Positions 12,525-19,766 of a DNA stretch of 28,517 bases are shown piece by piece. The stretch lies in the NCBI GenBank assembly GCA_015489565.1, contig WFZM01000024.1, forward strand, positions 1 through 28,517, in the 5' to 3' direction. This DNA comes from Patescibacteria group bacterium (GTDB lineage: Bacteria; Patescibacteriota; Minisyncoccia; Phycocordibacterales; UBA2100). The translations under genes and the position numbers were made by a program. Below the pieces are notes generated by a model. That model had not been told where the DNA came from, ran no database searches, and saw only the letters and a list, made by a program, of their open reading frames with translations. Positions within the stretch are counted from its first letter, which is position 1, and each line of letters begins with the position of its first letter.

Positions 12525-13379
12525 ATGAATAAAGAAGAAATAAAAAAAGAAATAGAGAAAATAGAAGCCGAGATGATGCAGGCGGACTTTTGGTCTGAAC
12601 CAAGGGTCGCCCAAGAAAAAATAGCTCGCATGCAGGAGCTCAAAGATGAGCTTGCTGGAAACGGAAAATATGACAAAGCCAATGCTATAATTACCATCTT
12701 TTCAGGTGCCGGCGGAGATGACGCCGAGGACTTTACAGCTATGCTTTTCAGGATTTACAGTAAATTTGCAGACAAACAGGGCTGGGATTTAAAAATAATA
12801 GATGAAAATAAAAGTTCGGCCGGATATAGAAATATCAGTTTTGAAATAGCTGCCAAAGGGGCCTACGGGCGTCTAAAGAGCGAATCTGGGGTGCATAGGC
12901 TGGTGCGCATAAGCCCTTTTAATGCCCAAGGTAAAAGGCAGACCAGCTTTTCCATGGTGGAAGTTTTACCAAAACTTCCCAAATCTTCTGATATAAATAT
13001 TAACGAAGACGAGCTTGAGATTAGTTTTGCACGCTCTGGTGGTGCCGGGGGGCAAAATGTAAATAAAGTTGAGACAGCGGTGCGTATACTGCATAAAGCA
13101 AGTGGCATAGTGGTCAAATCTTCCAGAGAGCGTTCTCAACAAGCCAATCGTGAAATAGCCATGGATATATTGCGAGCCAAGCTCCTTAAATTGGCAGAAG
13201 AAAAGGAAAAAGCGGAGAAGAAAGGGTTTAGTATATCTGATAAGGTAAAAAACGAGTGGGGAAGCCAGATTCGTTCCTATATACTTCACCCTTATAAAAA
13301 AGTAAAAGACCATCGCAACGGAAAAGAAACAAGTAATGTTGAAGCTGTTTTAGAGGGAGATTTGAATTTATTACAATAA
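12525..13379 (+). CDS. prfB: Peptide chain release factor 2, short first domain
   Basis: A 284-aa class I release factor. The codon-reading tripeptide is SPF (in HRLVRISPFNAQGKRQTSF), which identifies RF2 (UAA and UGA) rather than RF1 (PxT). The peptidyl-hydrolysis motif is intact: SGGAGGQNVNKVETAVRI. WGSQIRSYILHPYKKVKDHR is also typical. RF2 is usually about 365 aa. Here the N-terminus begins normally (IEAEMMQADFWSEPRVAQEK), but roughly 70-80 residues of the helical domain 1 are missing before IITIFSGAGGDDAEDF. Domain 1 is the arm contacting RF3 and the ribosomal stalk base, so that contact may be reduced. A good Shine-Dalgarno AAGGAGA precedes the ATG. The usual RF2 programmed frameshift is not present. 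Confidence 0.95.
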   Translation: MNKEEIKKEIEKIEAEMMQADFWSEPRVAQEKIARMQELKDELAGNGKYDKANAIITIFSGAGGDDAEDFTAMLFRIYSKFADKQGWDLKIIDENKSSAGYRNISFEIAAKGAYGRLKSESGVHRLVRISPFNAQGKRQTSFSMVEVLPKLPKSSDININEDELEISFARSGGAGGQNVNKVETAVRILHKASGIVVKSSRERSQQANREIAMDILRAKLLKLAEEKEKAEKKGFSISDKVKNEWGSQIRSYILHPYKKVKDHRNGKETSNVEAVLEGDLNLLQ

Positions 13380-13458
13380 AGAATTTGATTTTTCTCAAGG
13401 CTTTAAAGTCTTTTTGCATTGACAATTATTTAAAACGATTTCACTCTGCAAGTTTTTT

Positions 13459-13487
13459 ATGACAGCTCCAAAGCAATAGTGTATAAT
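13459..13487 (+). promoter_or_regulatory. ftsEX promoter, leaderless geometry
   Basis: -35 ATGACA (13459-13464), 17-bp spacer, -10 TATAAT (13482-13487), then 6 nt to the ATG at 13494. It favours that start over GTG 13479 and ATG 13488. Confidence 0.75.
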
Positions 13488-13493
13488 ATGTGC

Positions 13494-14177
13494 ATGATTC
13501 TTTTTGAGGATGTAACAAAGTTTTACCCGGCGTCTGAAGAGCCTGCCTTACATGGTGTTAATCTTGTGATAGAGCCAAATGAGTTTGTATCTATAGTGGG
13601 ACACTCGGGAGCCGGCAAATCCACGCTCTTGAAACTCATACTGGCCGAAAGCGCGCCCGATGAAGGGGCGGTTTATTTTGAGTCCAAAAATATTCATGAT
13701 TTACCAAAAAGAGATTTGAATATTTTGCGTCGTCGCATGGGAACTGTTTTCCAGGATTTCAGACTTCTCTCAACGAAGACGGTTTATGAAAATATAGCTT
13801 TTGCGCTTGAGGTGGCAGGCGTGGATAACGATACTATTGAATCTGATGTTCCATATGTGCTGGACCTGGTTGATCTGAAAGACAAAGCAGACGCTTTTCC
13901 GCACGAGCTCTCCGGTGGACAGCAGCAACGTGTTGCTATCGCAAGAGCTATTGTTAACCAGCCGGATGTTTTGATAGCCGATGAACCAACAGGGAACCTT
14001 GACCCTATAAACACTTACGAGATAGTTCAGATTCTAAAGAAGATAAACGAGCTTGGTACTACGGTTATTTTAACCACTCACAATAAGGGAGTGGTGGAGC
14101 ACATAGGCGGTCGTGTGGTAACGATGGATTCCGGAAAGATTATAAGAGATGATAAAAGCGGTAAATATATTTTGTAA
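13494..14177 (+). CDS. ftsE: Cell division ATP-binding protein FtsE
   Basis: A 227-aa ABC ATPase. With FtsX it forms the complex at the division septum that activates peptidoglycan hydrolases. It begins MILFEDVTKFYPASEEPALH. Walker A is GHSGAGKST, the Q-loop region is MGTVFQDFRL, the signature is ELSGGQQQRVAIARA, Walker B is VLIADEPTGNLD, and the H-loop is TTHNKGVV. Length and the VFQDFRLL stretch are typical of FtsE rather than other MacB/LolD-type ATPases. ftsX follows after 5 nt, so the pair is co-translated. Upstream in-frame starts at 13479 and 13488 overlap or touch the -10 box and are less likely. Confidence 0.95.
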   Translation: MILFEDVTKFYPASEEPALHGVNLVIEPNEFVSIVGHSGAGKSTLLKLILAESAPDEGAVYFESKNIHDLPKRDLNILRRRMGTVFQDFRLLSTKTVYENIAFALEVAGVDNDTIESDVPYVLDLVDLKDKADAFPHELSGGQQQRVAIARAIVNQPDVLIADEPTGNLDPINTYEIVQILKKINELGTTVILTTHNKGVVEHIGGRVVTMDSGKIIRDDKSGKYIL

Positions 14178-14182
14178 AGCAT

Positions 14183-15106
14183 ATGTTAGTTGGACTAAAA
14201 AGAGTTTTTAAATATGGTTTCTTGGGATTTTTGCGCAATGGCTTTGTTTCTTTGGCGACCGTGCTAGTGATGACCATAGCACTGTTTATGATAGCTAGTT
14301 CAATGTATGCGGACGCTGCTTTAAAATCGGTTCTAAACACTTTGAAAAGCCAAGTGGATATAAACATATACTTTACTCCGGAAACTGATGAAAAAGATAT
14401 TTTAAGCCTTAAAAAATCCCTAGAGTCTCTCTCTGAGGTAGAGGAAGTTAGATATCTCTCCAGAGAAGAAGTATTAAGCTCCTTTAAAGAGCGTCACAAG
14501 GATGATGCTTTAACCTTGCAGTCACTTGAGGAGTTTGGCGATAATCCCTTTGGTGCCACTGTTGCCGTCAAGGCCAAAGACCCGAGTCAGTATGAAAGCA
14601 TAGCCGAGTTCATTAATTCTAAAATGGAAACTCTAAATAAAGATAAAAAAATAATAGACAAAATTAACTTTACAGATAGCAGGAAGGCGATAGATACGCT
14701 AAACTCAATAATACAAGTATCTAAAAAGATGGCACTGAGCCTTATAGCGTTTTTGATAATGGTGGCAGTCTTGATAGTCTTTAATACGATACGACTTGCC
14801 GTGTACACCAACAAAGAAGAAATATCCGTTATGAAGTTGGTTGGAGCCTCCGATTGGTACGTTCAAGGTCCTTTTGTCGTGGAAGGAGCGATAGACGGTG
14901 CTGTTTCAGCCGCTCTTACTTTGGCGATACTTTACCCCTTGTCTGTATATTTATCAGAGCCGTCAAGGAACTTTTTGGTATCCTTTGATACTTTAGAGTA
15001 CTTGCAAAGTAATTTTCTGAATATCGCATTGGTAATATTTGTAGTCGGAATCTTGCTTGGCGTTGTTTCAAGTTATTTATCGGTCAGAAAATATTTAGAC
15101 GTTTAA
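14183..15106 (+). CDS. ftsX: Cell division protein FtsX
   Basis: A 307-aa permease-like partner of FtsE. It has the FtsX layout: an N-terminal cytoplasmic stretch (LKRVFKYGFLGFLRNGF), TM1 (about 23-45), a large extracellular loop with DINIYFTPETDEKDI and VEEVRYLSREEVLSSFKERH, then three C-terminal membrane segments separated by the conserved NTIRLAVYTNKEEISVMKLV and GASDWYVQGPFVVEG. The extracellular loop is the part that contacts hydrolases or their activators. Tightly coupled to ftsE. Confidence 0.95.
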   Translation: MLVGLKRVFKYGFLGFLRNGFVSLATVLVMTIALFMIASSMYADAALKSVLNTLKSQVDINIYFTPETDEKDILSLKKSLESLSEVEEVRYLSREEVLSSFKERHKDDALTLQSLEEFGDNPFGATVAVKAKDPSQYESIAEFINSKMETLNKDKKIIDKINFTDSRKAIDTLNSIIQVSKKMALSLIAFLIMVAVLIVFNTIRLAVYTNKEEISVMKLVGASDWYVQGPFVVEGAIDGAVSAALTLAILYPLSVYLSEPSRNFLVSFDTLEYLQSNFLNIALVIFVVGILLGVVSSYLSVRKYLDV

Positions 15107-15144
15107 TTTATTAAATTATAAGTTTATTTAAATATTAAGTGCGT

Positions 15145-16854
15145 ATGGCATTGAAAAATCATAAATATGTGTTTGTTATAGGTGGAGTAATGTCAGGTGT
15201 TGGTAAAGGTATTACTACAGCCAGCATCGGAAAGCTTTTATCTGCTCGTGGTTTTAAGGTCAACTTGCTTAAAGTTGACCCCTATTTAAATGTGGATGCC
15301 GGCACAATGAATCCTACAGAGCACGGTGAAACTTTTGTGTTGGACTCAGGTCTGGAGACCGATCAAGATATGGGAAATTACGAGCGCTTTTTAAATCGTT
15401 CTTTGCCGGCTGAGAATTATTTGACCAGCGGAATGGTCTATCAGGCCGTAATAGAAAAAGAGCGTAATTTGCAGTATGACGGAGCTTGTGTTGAGGCGAT
15501 ACCGCATGTAAGAGATGAGATAATAGACAGGTTCTATAAGGCTGCAGACTCTAATGGTTCTCAAATAAGCGTGATAGAAATAGGAGGTACGGTAGGGGAC
15601 TTTCAAAATGCCATGTTTATGGAAGCGGCACGCGTCATGCACTCAAGACACCCGGGAGACGTGCTCTTTATCATGGTAACTTACTTACCCGTTCCAAAGA
15701 CCGTAGGAGAGATGAAAACGAAACCTACTCAAAATGCTATCAGGCAACTTAACTCTTACGGTATACAACCGGATATAGTTATAGCGCGTGCAGAACTTCC
15801 ATTAGACAACAGACGAAAGGAAAAAATAGCAAATCAATGTAATATAAGACCAAATAATGTAATATCAGCTCCCGATGTGGACAGTATCTATGATGTACCA
15901 CTTAACTTTGAGCGAGATAATATATCCGATGTGCTTATCAAAGAGTTGGGGCTTCAAGCTAAAAGCAAGTCTGCCGACTTAAAATCTTGGAAAACTTTTG
16001 TAAACAAAACTAAGCGCGCGAAAAAAGAGATTGATATTGCGGTAGTTGGTAAGTATTTCAATACCGGAGACTTTGTTTTGTCAGATGCCTATATTTCTGT
16101 TATAGAGGCGATAAAGTATTCCGCATATTATTCCGGGGTCAAGGCAAACCTTCATTGGCTTTCAGCTAAAGACTTTGAAGACAAACCTGGAAAAACAAAA
16201 GAGCTTTTGAGCTACGACGGTATTATAGTACCCGGCGGATTTGGGCAAACGGGCATAGAAGGAAAGATTAAAGTTATCAAATTCGCACGTGAAAACAAAA
16301 TACCGTATTTTGGACTTTGTTACGGCATGCAACTTATGGTTATAGAATATGCTCGTCATGTAGCAGGGCTGAAAGGAGCAAATACAAGAGAGATTGACCC
16401 AAAGTCCTCTCATTTGGTCATAGATTTAATGCCGGAGCAAATAGAAAAAATAAAAAATAAAGACTACGGAGGAACCATGCGTTTGGGGGCATATCCGGCT
16501 GTTCTCAAAAAAGGTACAATAGCTAAAAAGGCATACAAAACAGAAGAAATAAGCGAAAGGCACAGGCACAGGTATGAGGTTAGTCCCGAATATGTGTCCA
16601 AGATAGAAGAGGCGGGATTGATATTTTCCGGGACTTCTCCGGATGGAAAATTAATGGAAATAGCTGAGCTTCCGCAAAGTGAGCACCCGTTCTTTTTGGG
16701 GACACAGTTTCATCCGGAGCTAAAGGCGCGCCCACTTGACCCGCACCCATTATTTAACGCTTTTGTAAAAGTGGCGAAAGCTCGTAACCAAGAGCGTAGC
16801 GCCAAGCCTGCTTTCTCCTCAGGAAAAAAGACCGCAACAATTAAGGCTAAATAA
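15145..16854 (+). CDS. pyrG: CTP synthase
   Basis: A 569-aa enzyme that makes CTP from UTP, ATP and glutamine. The N-terminal synthetase domain has VIGGVMSGVGKGITTASIGK with the P-loop, LKVDPYLNVDAGTMNPTEHG and the allosteric/UTP-binding IEIGGTVGDFQNAMFMEA. The C-terminal class I glutamine amidotransferase domain has PGGFGQTG for the oxyanion hole, FGLCYGMQLMVIEYA with the nucleophile Cys, and GTQFHPELKARPLDPHP with the catalytic His and Glu. Length is slightly above the usual 535-550 aa because of a basic, low-complexity C-terminal tail. ATG 15145 is chosen over GTG 15139; a TATTAA box ends 6 nt before it. It follows ftsX after 38 nt and may be transcribed separately. Confidence 0.97.
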   Translation: MALKNHKYVFVIGGVMSGVGKGITTASIGKLLSARGFKVNLLKVDPYLNVDAGTMNPTEHGETFVLDSGLETDQDMGNYERFLNRSLPAENYLTSGMVYQAVIEKERNLQYDGACVEAIPHVRDEIIDRFYKAADSNGSQISVIEIGGTVGDFQNAMFMEAARVMHSRHPGDVLFIMVTYLPVPKTVGEMKTKPTQNAIRQLNSYGIQPDIVIARAELPLDNRRKEKIANQCNIRPNNVISAPDVDSIYDVPLNFERDNISDVLIKELGLQAKSKSADLKSWKTFVNKTKRAKKEIDIAVVGKYFNTGDFVLSDAYISVIEAIKYSAYYSGVKANLHWLSAKDFEDKPGKTKELLSYDGIIVPGGFGQTGIEGKIKVIKFARENKIPYFGLCYGMQLMVIEYARHVAGLKGANTREIDPKSSHLVIDLMPEQIEKIKNKDYGGTMRLGAYPAVLKKGTIAKKAYKTEEISERHRHRYEVSPEYVSKIEEAGLIFSGTSPDGKLMEIAELPQSEHPFFLGTQFHPELKARPLDPHPLFNAFVKVAKARNQERSAKPAFSSGKKTATIKAK

Positions 16855-16862
16855 ATTTTCAA

Positions 16863-16890
16863 TTGATTTTTTGTCCAGTTACAGTATAAT
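16863..16890 (+). promoter_or_regulatory. Promoter of tRNA-Gln
   Basis: -35 TTGATT (16863-16868), 16-bp spacer, -10 TATAAT (16885-16890). Confidence 0.75.
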
Positions 16891-16920
16891 CTCTCTAGCT
16901 AGCACTATGGCGCTAGTTAT

Positions 16921-16994
16921 TGCCGGATGGTGTAACGGTAGCACAACGGTTTCTGGCACCGTTGATCGGGGTTCGATTCCCTGTCCGGCAGCCA
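16921..16994 (+). tRNA. tRNA-Gln (CTG), CCA encoded
   Basis: Acceptor TGCCGGA/TCCGGCA, D arm GTGT-AACGGTA-GCAC, anticodon stem ACGGT/ACCGT with loop TTCTGGC (anticodon CTG), T arm closing a TTCGATT loop. Discriminator G at 16991, followed by an encoded CCA (16992-16994), unlike the other tRNAs in this window. The U1:A72 pair is typical of glutamine tRNAs. Confidence 0.95.
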
Positions 16995-17004
16995 GAAAAA
17001 CTTT

Positions 17005-17031
17005 AACCCGCACAGTAGTTGTGCGGGTTTT
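17005..17031 (+). terminator. Terminator of tRNA-Gln
   Basis: AACCCGCACA / TGTGCGGGTT with loop GTAGT, followed by TT. It resembles the terminator of the CAT tRNA at 5897, including the CAGTAGT text. Confidence 0.85.
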
Positions 17032-17080
17032 AGATTTAAGGGGTAAGTAGAGGCGCCCAGACAGCACTTTTACACTCCAT

Positions 17081-17119
17081 TAAGCTTGTCTATTGTAATA
17101 TAAGCTTGTTTTGTAATAG
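17081..17119 (+). repeat. Near-tandem 20-bp repeat
   Basis: TAAGCTTGTCTATTGTAATA (17081-17100) is followed directly by a 19-base near copy, TAAGCTTGTTTTGTAATAG. Confidence 0.75.
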
Positions 17120-17163
17120 AGTACTATCGGCAAAAGTCATGTCGGGCATGCTCGTGAAGACCG

Positions 17164-17183
17164 CCACAGAGCTAGCATTGTGG
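17164..17183. repeat. Palindromic repeat unit 4
   Basis: CCACAGAGCTAGCATTGTGG: CCACA-N10-TGTGG with the GCTAGC core, preceded by GAAG, downstream of tRNA-Gln. Confidence 0.85.
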
Positions 17184-17437
17184 CTAGAGCTTGGAGCCGG
17201 GACTAGAGTCTTTACACGACTGTACTAGATAAGCTAGAGTTAGTCGCATTATATGCAACCCACTCACTCTTTTTATAAAGAATCTGGTATGTTTTAATAT
17301 GTTTTCATTTATATAAAATTACGACAGATAGAGTATTTAAGACTACTTTGCGGTATGGCTTATCTACTACCCGGGTCCGTATGTCAGCTAAAAATTCCTT
17401 GAAAGTAAAATCCGTTTTTTGCATCCTAATTATGCAT

Positions 17438-17484
17438 TTGCTTATTTTTTTGATTATTGTACAATATAGGGGTGGGGGTATCCT
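17438..17484 (+). promoter_or_regulatory. Promoter and probable CsoR-type operator of the copper operon
   Basis: -35 TTGCTT (17438-17443), 16-bp spacer, -10 TACAAT (17460-17465). Immediately downstream is the G-tract TATAGGGGTGGGGGTATCC (17465-17483). CsoR/RcnR-family repressors bind G/C tracts flanked by TA steps, so this is the likely operator. Binding at the transcription start would block initiation. The match is by general form, not to an exact known site. Confidence 0.55.
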
Positions 17485-17543
17485 AATAAATAAGAAATTA
17501 CAAATAATAAATAAAAAATCAAATAAAAATAATAATTGGAAAC

Positions 17544-17861
17544 ATGAAAACAAAAAGCAAAGCTGAAAATATATGTAAGAAAAACTGCTGTAAAAAAGTG
17601 GAGAAAAAGTGTGAATGCAAAGACTTGCTTAACCATATAAATAGGATAGAAGGGCAAATAAAAACTTTAAAAAAATATGTAAACGAAGGAAGGCGTTGTG
17701 AAGATGTGGCCATGCTGTCCACTTCAATCGCCAAATCTTTTGATTCTCTTAGGGTGCGAACCTTGAGAAATTTCTTTATCAATGAAATTTTGGCAGGTAT
17801 TCAACTGGGCGCCAAAGAGAAAAAAAGAATAGAAGATATTTTAAAGTTGTATAAAAAATAA
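17544..17861 (+). CDS. CsoR/RcnR-family metal-sensing repressor, atypical ligands
   Basis: A 105-aa all-helical repressor of the DUF156 family, which releases DNA on binding a metal ion such as Cu(I) or Ni(II). Family signs are HINRIEGQIKTLKKYVNEGR and RRCEDV. Cys52 matches the first Cu ligand (Cys36 of M. tuberculosis CsoR). The other two CsoR ligands, His61 and Cys65, fall at Phe77 and Glu81, so the canonical Cu(I) site is incomplete. In exchange, the N-terminus has five cysteines (11, 15, 16, 23, 25), absent from usual members. It heads an operon with a multicopper oxidase 3 nt downstream and an HMA protein, so copper is the likely signal. The altered site could mean a different coordination or a different metal or thiol signal. 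Confidence 0.85.
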   Translation: MKTKSKAENICKKNCCKKVEKKCECKDLLNHINRIEGQIKTLKKYVNEGRRCEDVAMLSTSIAKSFDSLRVRTLRNFFINEILAGIQLGAKEKKRIEDILKLYKK

Positions 17862-17864
17862 ATT

Positions 17865-19337
17865 ATGAATAGGAAAATTTTAAAACAAATCAAAGATAAT
17901 AAATATATTTTAAAACTTGTAGCTCTTCTTGTTTTAGTTCTGGCTTTCTTTTTCTTCAATACCAAGGATGCCGGGTTTGACTTAAGTATAAACGAGTTTA
18001 AAGAATTAAAGTCCAAGTTGCTTGAAGAATTTCACGGAGCTTATCCTATTTCCATAGAGCCAAACGGAAAAGTTGTAGAGCTGAATATGACAGCATCGGA
18101 AGATGAGATAGAAATTTTTGAAGGGTACAAGACTAAAGTTTGGGCTTATAATAAATCTGTTCCAGGGCCGGAGATTCGCATTAAACTGGGAGATACCTTA
18201 AGAATTAACTTTAAAAATAAGCTCCCGCAAGAGACCACTATTCATTTTCACGGAGTGAGGGTTCCTAACGCCATGGATGGAGTGCCAGGTGTAACGCAAG
18301 AGCCGATAAAGCCCGGCGAGGGTTTTGTATACGAGTTTACACCCAAGGACCCGGGTACATTTTGGTTCCACCCCCACGTTCGCTCTTCAGAGCAAGTGGA
18401 AAGAGGTCTTTTTGGAACTCTTATTGTAGAAGATGAAATAGATAAAAAATATTCTCAGGATAAAGTCTGGGTTATAGATGATTGGCGCATAACGCAGGAC
18501 AAGCAAGTTTATCCGTATTTTAATACCCCTATGGATTTAATGCACGATGGGCGTTGGGGTAATGTGATAACGGTAAATGCAAAACTGAATGAAACTTTAA
18601 AGGTCAGACCCGGAGAGCGAATAAGGCTCAGATTAGTCAATACTTCAAACGCAAGAATTTACAGACCCAAGTTTGAGAATTTAAAGGCAACCGTAATAGC
18701 TGTAGACGGCATGTATCTAAGAGAACCCCTTGAGTTGGACGGGCTTGACTTGGCTCCCGGCAATAGAATCGATTTAGATATAAGTATCCCAAAAGATGCT
18801 TATGGCAAAGCGTTTAAGTTTATAGACAATTTTACCGGCACCACAAATTATCTGGCAAGTATTCAGGTGCAAGGGGAGGCAGTTGAGACTCCGGGTTTTC
18901 CTTTTCCTAAAAATAGCAAAGTACCGAACTGGGACGGGGCGGAAGAGTTGGCCATAGACAAAGAATATCGCTTAAATGCGCGCCGAAAGGCCGGATCAGG
19001 CGCCGGAATGATGGGTGAAATAGAGTGGACAATAAACGATAAGGCTTATCCGGATTACGAGCCGTTTAGCTTCAAATACGGTGAAATAAATAAGTTTCGT
19101 TTTACAAATCAATCCTACCGCCTACACCCCATGCATTTGCACGGACAATTCTTTAAGGTTGTGGCAAGAGACGGTAAAAAGCTAGATGAAGGATTTTTCA
19201 GGGACACGGTGCTTATATACCCCAAAGAGACGGTAGACCTTGTAACTGTTCCTTTGGATAAAGGCAGGTGGGTGAGTCATTGTCACATACTTGAGCATGC
19301 CGAAGCTGGTATGATGACAGTGGTTGAGGTGGAGTAA
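17865..19337 (+). CDS. Membrane-anchored multicopper oxidase (CueO-like)
   Basis: A 490-aa multicopper oxidase. An N-terminal membrane anchor (about residues 16-36, LKLVALLVLVLAFFFFN) places it outside the cell. All copper-binding blocks are present: IHFHGVRVPNAMDG, FWFHPHVRSS, YRLHPMHLHGQFF, and WVSHCHILEHAEAGMM with the type 1 Cys, His and Met. The likely role is oxidation of Cu(I) or another reductant such as Fe(II) with O2. There is no Met-rich insert like that of E. coli CueO, and GSGAGMMGEIEW is only a short possible metal-binding loop. It lies 3 nt after the CsoR-like repressor and before an HMA protein, which supports copper handling. Its presence implies at least occasional oxygen exposure. 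Other MCO activities remain possible. Confidence 0.92.
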   Translation: MNRKILKQIKDNKYILKLVALLVLVLAFFFFNTKDAGFDLSINEFKELKSKLLEEFHGAYPISIEPNGKVVELNMTASEDEIEIFEGYKTKVWAYNKSVPGPEIRIKLGDTLRINFKNKLPQETTIHFHGVRVPNAMDGVPGVTQEPIKPGEGFVYEFTPKDPGTFWFHPHVRSSEQVERGLFGTLIVEDEIDKKYSQDKVWVIDDWRITQDKQVYPYFNTPMDLMHDGRWGNVITVNAKLNETLKVRPGERIRLRLVNTSNARIYRPKFENLKATVIAVDGMYLREPLELDGLDLAPGNRIDLDISIPKDAYGKAFKFIDNFTGTTNYLASIQVQGEAVETPGFPFPKNSKVPNWDGAEELAIDKEYRLNARRKAGSGAGMMGEIEWTINDKAYPDYEPFSFKYGEINKFRFTNQSYRLHPMHLHGQFFKVVARDGKKLDEGFFRDTVLIYPKETVDLVTVPLDKGRWVSHCHILEHAEAGMMTVVEVE

Positions 19338-19372
19338 AATTTATAAATAGTTAATAAAATATAGACAAGCTT

Positions 19373-19735
19373 ATGACAGAAGTATTGAAAGTGGTAAATA
19401 TAAAATGTGGAGGATGCGAGAAGTCAATTAAAATGGCTTTGGAGGCAGAGGGTATTAAAAATGTAGAAGTCTCGCATGAGAATCAAACGGTAAGCTTTGA
19501 TGGTGACAGGGAATTGGCAAGTAAAATTCTGGAGCATCTTGGTTACCCTGAGGCGGAAGGCAGAAAAGCAAAAAGTCTGCTTAAAAACGCTCGCTCATAT
19601 ACTACTTGTGCTGTGGGAAGTATATTGGAAGGTTTGGAAGATAAAAGAAAGCGCGGAAAAAAATTCTGGCTTTTACTAGCCCTGCCCGTGCTATTTTTAT
19701 TGCTTGTTATTTACGTGTTAATTAAACTTACTTGA
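19373..19735 (+). CDS. HMA metal-binding domain protein with C-terminal membrane anchor
   Basis: A 120-aa protein. Residues 1-68 are a heavy-metal-associated domain like CopZ: EVLKVVNIKCGGCEKSIKMA carries the CxxC metal site (KCGGC), and VEVSHENQTVSF and LEHLGYPEAE follow the usual beta-alpha-beta pattern. Then comes a short linker with one more Cys (TTCAVGS), a basic KRKRGKKFW patch, and one membrane helix (about 97-118) at the very C-terminus. By the positive-inside rule the HMA domain faces the cytoplasm. A soluble CopZ is about 70 aa, and HMA domains otherwise occur in P-type ATPases; a tail-anchored HMA is uncommon. It lies 35 nt after the multicopper oxidase, probably in the same operon. 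No copper ATPase gene is visible nearby. Confidence 0.85.
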   Translation: MTEVLKVVNIKCGGCEKSIKMALEAEGIKNVEVSHENQTVSFDGDRELASKILEHLGYPEAEGRKAKSLLKNARSYTTCAVGSILEGLEDKRKRGKKFWLLLALPVLFLLLVIYVLIKLT

Positions 19736-19753
19736 AAAGCGGGATCATAAATG

Positions 19754-19759
19754 TATAAT
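19754..19759 (+). promoter_or_regulatory. -10 box for the DUF389 gene
   Basis: TATAAT ending 7 nt before the ATG at 19767. It implies a leaderless transcript. Confidence 0.65.
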
Positions 19760-19766
19760 TTAGTAC

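Larger units (their letters stand above)
17032..17437. other. About 400-bp spacer with repeats and no convincing gene
   Basis: It holds a near-tandem repeat at 17081-17119 and palindromic unit 4 at 17164-17183. That unit is flanked by CGTGAAGAC (17153-17161) and GTCTTTACACG (17208-17218), which can pair imperfectly. Open frames on both strands (17305-17566) have no recognisable domain and no start signal. I see no gene. Confidence 0.6.

Noticed and set aside
12431..12600. Programmed +1 frameshift in prfB
   Set aside because: The RF2 frame is open from a start with a good Shine-Dalgarno site, and no in-frame UGA with a CTT slip site is seen near the start.
17305..17566. Small open frames upstream of the CsoR-like gene
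   Set aside because: They have no Shine-Dalgarno or -10 box at the proper distance and no similarity I recognise, and they overlap the copper operon promoter.
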